From Onchocerca volvulus (Eukaryota > Nematoda > Chromadorea > Rhabditida > Onchocercidae): 64,000 bases of DNA. How positions within the stretch are numbered: the first letter of the stretch is position 1; every line of letters begins with the position of its first letter. The stretch is taken from assembly GCA_000499405.2 (NCBI GenBank), contig HG738138.1, positions 17,095,119 to 17,159,118 of the forward strand, given 5' to 3'. Of the stretch, positions 12,489 through 23,133 are shown in pieces. The position numbers and the translations under genes were made by a program. The notes below the pieces were generated by a model, which was not told the DNA's origin, did no database searches, and saw only the letters and a program-made list of their open reading frames with translations.

Positions 12489-13158
12489 ATGGGGAAATTG
12501 GAAATAATGGAACAATATTCGAATATCATTTTACTGCTTACTTTGATCTACCTTATTACGACACTTTTCTTTGTCGCTTTTTTAATCATATTCAATTCGG
12601 CTCTAAACTTATATCTTTTTGAAACTGAAAAAAAAAAATCCATTTTACGAAACTTTTGGTATGTCGATATAGTAAAGCAAAAAGAAAAAGGGATCATTTC
12701 AGTAAACCAAAATAAAGAAAAATGTTAGATACATGTGCCGGAAAATCCGAAAGTTTTATAAAATATAATTGTGAAATAATCAAAATATTTCGTATAATAG
12801 AAATTTGCAGTATTTTTCAGTCAAATGAATTATTTATACATATCTCATTTCTTGGTGTGATACAAAGGCCTTTGTTTTTTCATCTTCCATTTTCTAAAAT
12901 GCTGGAATCCATATTAATTGTCTGGAATGTTGCAAAAAATAAAGCTTGTGTGTATTGTTTGAAATTGTAAGCATTGTGTATCTCTTATCCCTTGTCCTGA
13001 TAACTTTTGTATATTTCATATTTTACTGCAAGACTAACGATTATCGATATAAAAAGGAGCTTCTAGCGACCACGAGTTTCTCAGCCAATCAACCCAACAG
13101 TCGCTCAATTCACACACAATCAATATCCTCCAGTTCATTCCAACTCGCTTATACCTAA
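12489..13158 (+). CDS. Possible small protein with two membrane segments
   Basis: Unrecognised. Exon 1, 12489-12658, encodes 56 residues with a strong hydrophobic segment (about 12-36) and ends at a GTATGT donor with two bases left over. Exon 2, 12972-13158, follows an AG, starts with the one base needed, and encodes a second hydrophobic segment (IVYLLSLVLITFVYFIFY) followed by a Ser/Gln-rich hydrophilic tail ending FQLAYT and TAA. The joined product would be 118 aa. The phase match and the coding-like tail are what I see; the gene itself is an inference. It starts 223 bases after the MESH1 stop on the same strand, so it might be a downstream operon gene. The acceptor (AAATTGTAAG) is weak, which lowers confidence. 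Confidence 0.35.
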
Positions 13159-13252
13159 TCCAACTTTATTACGCAAGCGATCAAATGCAATTCTGATGTT
13201 ATCTGACTTTATTCTAGCTTAAAACGTAGACGAAACTCGTGATCGCTAGAAT

Positions 13253-13668
13253 TCAATCAATAAAACTTTTCTCACCAAGATTGGTCGGTGCCACAATATA
13301 TTTCCGCCAATATGCTGTAAGTATCCTGTGACATGATCCGTATTCGGATGATGCACTAACTTTATCTATGTTTGCAGATTTCCAGTAATGAAGGAATTTT
13401 CTGTTAATTTTATAGATATTAAGCTTCAGGTCATTATCACTTATCACATTATTAGTGGTGTGATTTTCAGGATCAAAGCAGATAAATAATCGCTTAAATT
13501 TTCGAGGACGATTCGTATTCATCATTGCTGATCGACAACCGAAAGCAGCGTTAAGTACATAGTTAAATTGCACTGGCAGGTTTTTTTTATTTGTTTTTCC
13601 TGCACAAAAATGATCTTTATAAGATGACTGGATAGTTCTGATGATTCCAGTGAAGTCTATGAATTACA
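13253..13668 (-). CDS. Coding-like open frame, unidentified
   Basis: One minus-strand frame stays open for about 137 codons, from just after a TAA near 13666-13668 to a TGA at 13253. An internal TTTTGTGCAG acceptor near 13610 and a GTGAGA donor near 13281 would define one exon of about 330 bases. The composition is protein-like (for example FKRLFICFDPENHTTN and ILTAYWRKYIVAPTNLGE). I find no neighbouring exons and no family resemblance, and an open frame this long is only marginally beyond chance here. It could be an exon of a small gene between MESH1 and the metalloproteinase, or a mobile-element relic. Confidence 0.25.
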
Positions 13669-13816
13669 GTTGCGAACAGGAAAAAAAACGAATGTCGATA
13701 TATGTATTCCTGAAGTGTATAATGACACATTAGGAGACTCTGTTGTCTTGAAAGAAAAAAAGAGGAAAATGTCGATTAGAAGATCTGTATCATCGAATGA
13801 TTCCGAGATTTCTTGA
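13628..13816 (+). CDS. Coding-like open frame, unidentified
   Basis: The plus frame is open from 13628 to TGA at 13814-13816 and reads like a hydrophilic protein tail: acidic start DSSDDSSEVYELQL, then NVDICIPEVYND, then a Lys/Arg-Ser end. AG acceptors near 13650 (TGATGATTCCAG) could open it as a last exon. It overlaps the minus-strand open frame by about 40 bases, so at most one is likely to be real through the overlap. No upstream exon could be joined in phase. Confidence 0.22.
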   Translation: MDSSDDSSEVYELQLRTGKKTNVDICIPEVYNDTLGDSVVLKEKKRKMSIRRSVSSNDSEIS

Positions 13817-14000
13817 TCAAAGATTTATAAACAATACTGATGACATTAGACAAATTTTATCACTTTAATTGGATAAAGATTGTGGCAAGAAGCTACATTT
13901 CATTCAATTTTTCTAATTGAAACACTTACCGTAAAATCATTTCAAATGACTGTTGTTGATTTCCTAATTGATTTTGAAATTATAAAATTGGTTCCTCTAT

Positions 14001-14033
<33 letters not shown>

Positions 14034-14574
14034 TTTCTGGAATAATATGTATTATAATCTATTGCATAATGATTATAGAGGCATTTCGAATTAGCGAAAA
14101 TTATGAAATCCAATTAAAGTAAAAATGATAAAAAATACAAAGCAATTAGCCTTGATTATTTTGCATCTGTTTAAAGATATCTTCGTTCTTCACTCTTGGC
14201 TAAGTCTCATAATCATTAAATTCCTAACACATAAGGATTTCAATTTAAATCTCACTTTGATATGAAAGATTTTAAGTCATCTGAAACTATTGTTGATGCC
14301 CTTTTGTAGATCTTTGCAATCCCATTAAATTGGATAATTTCAATTTTTGGAACAGTTCTGTTGCTATCCAATTAGAATTATTATTCACAGAATTTTTTAT
14401 CACAACTCCACGCTGATAATTCTAATTTATGCAAAATTTCGTTTAATTCATTCTTTAGAAAATTTCTACACATCACGATACGTGGAAGGGAGTAGAAAAT
14501 TTCAGAAAGCTTAACAAAACATAGTCATACTTTGCAAGTTGAATAAAAAGCAGTGATGCTTAGCTTGTGCAAGA
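13817..14574. other. Intergenic, homopolymer-rich
   Basis: This holds a long poly-T tract at 14002-14032 and otherwise plain AT-rich DNA. It is the 3' flank of the metalloproteinase gene. I see no gene in it. Confidence 0.6.
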
Positions 14575-17500
14575 CTAACAGTGGAGAATTGCTTTCAGTT
14601 GTATAGCTTTCCCAATCACTTTCTTATCCTTTACGTCATATTTGTAAATTTTATTATCACCAAATAATAGTACATTCATTTGCTGGATAAGTACACCTGA
14701 AAAAGTTGAAATGCTAATTCAGAATTCCAGTTAGCATAGTCATTATCAATTAATAATGTAATTCAATATCAATACCAGTTATTTTCTGGAAATTTTCTGT
14801 CGAAGATTTCTAGTTGAATTTTATGCTTTCATATATTTCAAATCCAACCAAATTTCATATATTTTAAATCCAACCAAATTTATGCTTTCATATAATTCAA
14901 ATCCAACCAAATAATAAGATTTTACTCAGTTTGCGACATTTTTATGATATTCCCTTTTGCTTTTCCCTGACAGCTTTCTAATTTCTCTTTATTTCACAAA
15001 CAAATTTCCAGCTGTTTTCTGTTAAGAGATTAGTATTTATTTTTCACGAATAGTCTTTTTTTTTCTTTCTCGTTTAATATAATGCTATTTCGATCCATGT
15101 GATAGCTTTGTTTTAATATCATACTGATAAATTTTTGTACTCGGAGACCAAAAGTTGGCAGAGAGATGATTATTATTTTGTTCCAGCTGTTTGAAATAGT
15201 CTAATAATTCAACTGTAAATTTATTTTACCTCGAATTGGCTTTGCTGGAAAGTTATCGAAATAATTCACCACCTCATTCTGTAACGTGATATGATTCCAA
15301 TTCTCATCGTATGTTGCGAAATGATTACCCTCAAAATGAGAACAGAAAAATTGAACTAGAAACAAAACAAAAATTAATGTTTGGTCCAGAAAAAGTTAAA
15401 TTTTGAAGAATGTGGTGGGATTTGTACAGATTACAATAAATGATAAAGTTGGCGGACGAGTTATTTAAATTAGCACAAGGGATGATCGATGGTGCAATAT
15501 AGATGCATTTTCAATAAAGCGAATAAACAGCCAGAAAATATTCTGATAATCCAACATGAATATTTGGCGATAAGTTATGTAAAACAAGGGAATGAAATAT
15601 TAAACTGTGAGAAGAGAATGGAAATGATCTGATTCAGCAATTTAATTTCATGGAAATCATGATTTTTCTCTTTGATGATTTCTGTGACAATAAACAGTAT
15701 TTCGTATTACTTCTTTTTAAGTCCCTTCCACCAATCCTAATCTATAAGATTCCGTTTAGAATTTTTCCAATAGACTGGTGTTATTTATCTCGGACATTGC
15801 TAACCGAAATTGAAGGTTTTTTAAAGGTTCCAATTTAAAAATTTTTCTGCAAAAAAAAAGTTCTTATAAAAAAATTTATAACCCTCACATTGATTAAAAC
15901 CTGTGATCCTTCATGCCATAAAAATGCACCCATTGGTTTGAAATTTAGAGCAGCTGGCAATTTCTGCGGATAATTTGATTCCAACATAAATTTTTTTTTA
16001 TACCTGTCCAGATAGTACGCAAAGACCTGCAGAAATTTTTTTTTTTAATAAAAATTTTTATTTGTTACTAAAATTAGAAGCTATTTTTTCGCTTTTTTCC
16101 ATCTAATCTCTAATCCTACCTTGAATTTTGTTGCTGTACTGTAGACAAAAAAAAAAATTCGAGCTTATTCCTATAGATGAACATATCACTATCAATTTAT
16201 TTATCTTTCAATTCCTTTGAATTTCGCCAAATCCAACAAAGTTATTGGATTTCCAATATTGAGGATACATGACATATAACAACTAGTTGTCTTGAAATAC
16301 TATTGTTTTAAGCGACTTTTATACATTTTTACCACTGGCTCCTAATTTAATGAAACTTCAAGCAAGTCACCTTAACTTATGATAAAAATGAAATTATAGA
16401 AATTTAATTAAAATAAGATTATACCATCTTTCCATGAAAGAGAAGCGTCTTATCCGTACGTGGATTTGACAGTGCACCTTGGATAAACGGAGGTCCATTT
16501 GGGAAAAGATTTTTCAATAAATATTCTTCTTTGATACCTGCATGATCAAATTCATATACTTTATTACCGCTGAACAAATAATTTGAACCATCCACTGAAA
16601 ACAGTTATACATGGATTATGCATCAAAATTCCTTCCTCATTCAATGGAATCTTATCATATCATTAACGATGAAACGATGATTGCAATTCGATATCACTTT
16701 AAATGGAACTCATGATTATGAGTAGTAGAATTGCAGAATGATCTGATGATCAAATCGTTTATCTTTTATACTGTGCATTATGAATTCTATAATCATTCTG
16801 TGATGAAAGATATATTTACCTGTAATAATTCCATCAACTTCATCTGGACAACTAATATCTGTTTTTCTATCACGGTTTGAATCATTATCACCATTCGATG
16901 AATCAGTTTCAAAATCAGAACCATGCTCTAAATTAGCACCAATATCAGCACTAAGATAATTTTAAAAACTTCGAATATTATTCTAGATTGATGATGATGA
17001 CAGCAGTGCAAGAATTCTCAGAGAGAAAAAAATAAACTTGAAAAAAATTTGAAATCAACTAACATACGTATAGAAACATTCATCCTTTACAGAAAAATCT
17101 AAAAACACCTCATGCAAACAATTTTTTTTCCAAACATTTTTTTTTTTTTTGATTTTTCATAAAATCTATACCTGTTGGTGAGCTTCGTGGATTTGATTTT
17201 TTATCATTTAATCCTAAAGATGGAGCAATCATATAAACACACAAAGCAATCGATAAATTATTGTTTTCCAATTAATGTAGAACAATTTATGACTTGATAA
17301 TTAAAAATAACATTCCATTGTTTCAATACTGCTTTTGTTCGAATTAAAACAATCTTTTTATTTATTGGTTTATCAAAATCAATACTTTAGGAATAGATCC
17401 ATCTGAAAATAATCCTGAATTAGCCTATTATAAAATTAATAGATTACCATAAAGGCGCTGTATGTTTTTAACATCGGTTGAGGACAATTTGGGCGCAATA

Positions 17501-20032
17501 TAATTTCCACGACGGTCCACTGCATTTCGATAAAATGGTGCCATAATAGAATCAGGATCTGACGAATGTTCGAGACCCAGAACATGCCCAATTTCGTGAA
17601 CCGCCACTTGTATTATATCCGTGGTATCAGAGCCGAAGAAAAATGAATAAATTTAACATAGTGGCTGATAAATCGACTAGTTTAATTGTTTTTAATAAAT
17701 CTGTTATATGATCTTTTATTCTATTGCAGGATTGACGAAAGTTCGAACTCCAATTCTTTAAATTTATTTGAAACAAAATTATTACAATTTAACAGAATAC
17801 CAATTCATGTCTATTAGCAATAAAGAGAAGAAAATTAAGATTGATTGATTATAACGATTCTCATCGTTGACTTTCAGTACATTTTTATCAGTGATTCTGT
17901 TTCTGATGGTCTTTTGAATTCTAGTCCTCATGACAAAGGTACAATTCTTAATCTTTCAAAGTATTGTATTTATTCTATTCACTAGTTAAATATCATTAAT
18001 TCAGAATATCTACTACAGCTAAATCATTAAATGAATGGATCTTTCAATTATTTAAATTATATGTTTCAGTGTGTCCTACCAGTTTTTATCTTTTGCCCAC
18101 TTCCGTAATGGATGAATTGTGTAAAAGATTATTGTAGAAAATATTTGGAATTCATTCATGCATACCTTGAACTGACTTTCGGATTCATATACACCCATCT
18201 CTCGTCCGAATCAAAATGAAGAATACCGGACGGAGGTAGTGTTGCATGTGCCAATATACCTCCTGAATGCAGCAATTGAGGAATTCAATTTTCTGAATTT
18301 GTCTTACCCCATTTAAAATTTTGGTAAAAGAGAACATACTACTATTATCTTAACTTACTGATACTTTGATCGCATTTTATCAAAATGAAAGACAATTACT
18401 CTTTTCTTTGGGTTTTTATAATAAGCTTGTGGCTAGTCTTGCATGAATATTATTTTCTGGAAACTGATCGATTATGGATTTTTCAAGTTCACTAATTTTG
18501 CACGGATATATTTGATTCCACCCTTGCAAATAACAAATTTTTATCAGATTTGAAACTTCTAACCTTGTCCATCGAAAGGCCACGGATCATTATGTATGCG
18601 TCGTGCGAAAGCTATTGTGATGTCAGCTTCGTCAGATATTTCATTAAGCTTTAAAGTTGTCACTGCTGACCACGTGTCAGATGCCTTCTTAATTGCTTCT
18701 CTGAAAGATTGATTCCCATAATAAAAATCTAAAATGATTCCGAAAAAAAGCTAGTCGAATTTTAAAGGAATTAGAAAAAAATTACAATTCAACGATGCGA
18801 GTTAAAAGGCTTAATAAGTGTGCTAAGGTATGATGACTGATTCCTAAATCTTTTCAACATTCGAATGCTACGTAAACATCACATTAGTTATTTGTCAACA
18901 AGCAGAAGAAAAACTGTCAAGAGATTAGAAATACCTCACTTCACGCTCAGATGGCTCTTTAGGTAACGATTCTATTGAATAGGTCAGATCATTCTTCTTC
19001 CATTTATATTCACCTATAAAAATTATTCATATTATTCGTCTATCATCTAAAATCTCTTATTGTGATTGAATCAAAAAATAAATAAATAAAATTGTTAGTC
19101 TAAAATTTCAAGTTTATGAATAGTAAACCTAGTTTTCGTAAAGCTATTACATCTGGACGACCACAACGCTTTTGCTGCATTTTCTTTCTGGTTTCTGCAT
19201 CCAATTTACCGGTTGGTTTTAAACCCGCAAATTTTTGGAACTTTCTGAAATCAGTTAGTATAAATTATACTAAAGTCTTAAATTTTTAGAGATAAAATTT
19301 CAGTTCTAACTCATTTGATGTCCAAAAAAAAAAAAAAAAAAAAAAATAATTAAGAGAGAATCGCTACTTAAGAGCATCGCGAATAGTTACTGAATAGTGC
19401 CGTAAGATGGCATCAGTGGATGATACACTCATTAGGGATGGTGAGATTGTTTCTTTCAAATATCCATAATCGCTGAGATATTGCTGCAAATCCATAAGCA
19501 ACTCACAATTGACATATGACTCCAATATTTATTGGTAAACTTTACAGTTTTGAAAAATAAAAAAAGTATCGTAATATAAAAAAGAGATAAATAATCTTAT
19601 AAAAAAGCAAGTTTTGAATGAGTAAACTCTTTACGGCAATCAATTTGAGAATAATTCTCGAAATGGCAAACATATCTGAAGAGCAAAATTATAAATAATC
19701 AACCCTTGTTGAACAATCAAGCTTTTAAAAGCTATTATTCATTATGGAATAATATAAGCAGCAAGTTTGCATACTTTTGATATTACATATATTCTCAAAT
19801 AATAGTTTAATGTACTGATCCCGGATCAATAATGATTAGTAAATGTATAATTATTTATAACCAGATAATCGAATGGTACCTAAAAATTCTTTTTTACAGT
19901 TATCTTTAATGTACTAACAGTGGCTCTTTCCACGGATATGTCAGATGTTATTCCAGCGGCCTGCTTCATAGATACGTCACAGAACGTGAAAAATAGAATT
20001 GATGAAAGAAACATTAAAATTGTAAGTAACAT
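14575..20032 (-). CDS. Matrix metalloproteinase with hemopexin domain (M10)
   Basis: Secreted zinc endopeptidase of about 516 aa. Exons: 20032-19919, 19483-19368, 19244-19129, 19013-18935, 18700-18564, 18262-18166, 17632-17448, 17213-17172, 16927-16820, 16594-16425, 16026-15889, 15355-15230, 14696-14575. Signal peptide about 1-20; propeptide with QYLSDYGYL; cysteine switch KRCGRPDV (Cys about 104; Pro replaced by Lys); [15 protein letters not shown]; zinc site [11 protein letters not shown] (about 232-242); Met-turn DSIMAPFY; acidic Ser/Asp-rich linker; hemopexin domain bounded by SCPDEVDG and the terminal ILHC. A TTTTTCCAG acceptor 20 bases before the ATG may be a trans-splice site. Two junctions are irregular: exon 7 has CGG where CAG is expected (17635-17633), and exon 11 to 12 is out of phase by one base with any GT donor I can find. 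Either the sequence has errors, a small exon is missed, or the gene is degrading. Confidence 0.88.
14823..14912. repeat. Three-copy tandem repeat, about 27-32 bp unit
   Basis: Three near-identical blocks each contain TTTCATATA followed by TTCAAATCCAACCAAAT (one copy has TTTTAAATCC). Copies lie at about 14827-14853, 14854-14880 and 14886-14912. The array is in the last intron of the metalloproteinase gene. No function is apparent. Confidence 0.8.
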
Positions 20033-23000
20033 TTTAAGAATTGTTCAAATTTCTGGAAAAAGCGAATAAAATTGATTAAGAAATATATTTAGTAGAATTT
20101 ATGGAGAAAGGAGAAACTTCCGCTGACTGGAAAAAACGAGCAATTCATATTTCGGATAACAACATGAATTCGTATATATGTGTGATGTAAAGAATTTTGA
20201 TAATTTTGACACTTTGGAATAATATATTCTGTCGATCACAATGGAATGAAAAGTTTGTCTAGTTGGACATGTTGTTTATCCTGCTTGCATTTGACAAATA
20301 TCGTGCATTGGATACGATTGTTTGGCTAACTGACCATAAAATTAATTTGTTTATGTAATGGACAATATGGCATCTGACGGGAAGAGTTTAAGACTACATG
20401 ACCCTTTGCGATAGTTTTTAGCGTGCAATTAATAGTATGAAATCTTAATAATAACTAATAAAATGTAAAAAAGCTCAAGCAAACACGAAAATCATCAGAT
20501 CTAAATATTCTATACTAAAATCTCAAGCAATACTTAACAATAAATATTGGCCTGGGAAATGGAAATAAATACTTGATCGCACGATGCTATCCTCTCAGTT
20601 CCAAAATCTTCATATAAACTATAAAAATTTCTCCTCAACTTTAAATTAATTACCGGAACAGCACAATCATTTATGTACATGTCACAGTAAACATAAAACG
20701 TCAAGTGAAATTCTGTATCACTTGTGCACAAGAGTATGAACATTTGGCTGAGAATTCGATCATTGCACGACAGAAGCAAATATTCAGGCATGATTTCATA
20801 TTTTTAAATCACTCGATATGAATTCACTGTACTTGAAAGGACAGCAAAAAGTGAACGACAAAAAATCATTATTGAAAAAATAAAATTTAAAAGTTAGAAT
20901 GTAGAAAAGAAGTGACTGGAATGAACTTTCTTCAATGATGGAGTTTTTAACAGAGAATGATTAATATATGTTCGACTCATTACATTACGTATATGAGTTC
21001 ACTATCTAACAGGAATGTATTGAATTTAAACAGAATTTATTATTTAAAATTTCTAAAATAGAAATCTGAAAATTCCCTTTTTAATGGAAGTCATAATATC
21101 TAAAATTTTTAAGATTCAACATTTAGAAGAGCAGTTCTTCGGAAACTTATGAATTGATAAATACGATAATTTATGATAAAAAAAGAAGCACTTCAAGTTA
21201 TCTTCTAATGACAAATAGTTGAAGATAATAAACCCAGAGATATTGGTACTTCTGCCACTAATCATACTTGATTGTCATTAAGACTTTAGACACTTAAACA
21301 CAATTGAACCATTTGAGAAATCTATCACCAAAATTTTACTGTAAATAAACATGTTGTAATGAAGTAATGCACAGATAATTTCTGAGAACTATTGAAAACT
21401 AATTTGGAAATGACTCATTCGCAAATTAGTTCTCAGTGGTTCTCGGAAAAATGAAGAAAAACTAATGATTTACCTATAAAAAGTCATCAATAACAGATTG
21501 ATTCCGCGAATTTTCAACAGAAGACGCTTTTTCAATAAACTGAAATTCTTTATTTTATTCACATTATGTTATTATATCACATATTTTCATAAACTATACA
21601 ATATTTTCTTTACCTCAAATTGTACATGACGTTGCCACAATCAAGAATTACTGAGAATAGGAATCTCCCATATCGATATCTGTGTTGAAAAGAATACTGT
21701 TTTCGATTAACAACTTGAAATATAGATATAAATGAAAATGAAATATAGCATAGAGATAGTTGGGTGAAATTTCTTTTCTGGAAATCCATTCAAATTCCCG
21801 TTTGTTGCCGTTTATTGGACAGATATCATCATAGAAGTTCCGGATCAGTCGGCAAAAATATTGATGTAGAAACTACCGGCATTGTTGTAAATGCAATTGC
21901 AAACTAATCGCAGATATGAAATTAATTCGATTGCATTTTAGGCTTGCGAAGATATATTTATCAAATAAGAACATATTTATATTATCAAGTAGTTATCAAT
22001 GCAATTAATCTATAATAATCTATATTTCATTCTCTTTACCAAATGTTTGTAGAAGTTATTTTCTCAGTCTTTGTCAAATGTCAAGTCAAAATGAATATAA
22101 GGTAAATACTGACTGAAAGTTTAATCTAATCAGTGAAAAATTAAGCGAAAAAAGTTTACTGATTTTACTGAATCATTTTCAGTATATCGATTAATCCAAA
22201 ACAGCAGTATTAGTGCATTATTAGGAAAATATTCGGTATATTCCAAAACACTTTTTATTTTTTATATTAGCTAAAGTATCGCTTCAGTTCCAGTAATTTT
22301 TTTTTAGTTTTAGTACTATTCATTGATTTGATTTTGAATGTCTGAAAAATCGCACAACGCGAAAATGTATGATGACGAGTTTTTATTTTCAAGAAAAAAA
22401 CTTGTTTTAATATGACTTTTTATGGATTAACATCAAATGTAAATATCAATATCACGATTATTATTGAATACCGACTAAATATTTTTATGTATAAATGCGT
22501 ATGTATTATTCACTCGAATTCGAAAAAAATCCTTCCTTATAAACAAAATGCAAAAGAACGCGTTATAAAACAAAATTTGTAATAAAAAGAATCCGTACAA
22601 ATTTGCCAAAATTAATTTCGAATTCAAAAACTAACCTACTAATTTCTCGGTTTTCAGTTCTAAAATTCTTAGTCTTTAACTTTTTTTTTTTTCAAGGACT
22701 TATTTTTTACTACAGCTTAAAAATAATTTCATATATAAATTCAACGGTTGATTCTGCGATCTAAACTTGACGTTTGCTAAAGCTTATTTAATTTCTGTAG
22801 AATATAGAACATGGATTGCGATTAAACAATGGAGGATTTGCAGTTGATAAAAAATATACTCAACTGATTGAAATTTCAGAAATAACTGGAATGTAGTCTG
22901 ATTCTATGGGTGTAATGCTGCTAGATAATTTCGCTTATTGTCATTTCCAAAATCTTTTGAAATTCGATGCAATGATTTCTATTTCCTTTGTTAGGATAAA

Positions 23001-23133
23001 TTACTTGTACACAATGCTGGTTATCAAATCAATTACTATCAAGAAATGAAAGCAATTTGTTCTAAGATGGGGTGAAATGTAAGCTTTTAGTTATAGTATG
23101 AAATTATATTGTACGAGATGATAGCATATTGAT
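20033..23133. other. Intergenic between metalloproteinase and ground-like gene
   Basis: AT-rich sequence holding the metalloproteinase promoter side (20033-20800) and the 3' flank of the ground-like gene. An 85-codon minus open frame at 20534-20791 has no splice signals or family match, and I do not call it. Nothing else stands out. Confidence 0.55.

Noticed and set aside
14002..14032. Poly-T run as a terminator
   Set aside because: Homopolymer runs are frequent throughout this AT-rich DNA and have no specific terminator context for RNA polymerase II genes.
15650..15838. 62-codon plus frame inside the metalloproteinase intron
   Set aside because: Low-complexity hydrophobic composition, no splice or start context, and opposite to a well-supported gene.
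17641..17655. TATCAG at about 17651-17656 as the acceptor for metalloproteinase exon 7
   Set aside because: Splicing there gives a stop before the zinc site in the required phase.
20534..20791. 85-codon minus frame upstream of the metalloproteinase
   Set aside because: No acceptor or donor links it in phase to the gene, and no family resemblance; length is compatible with chance.
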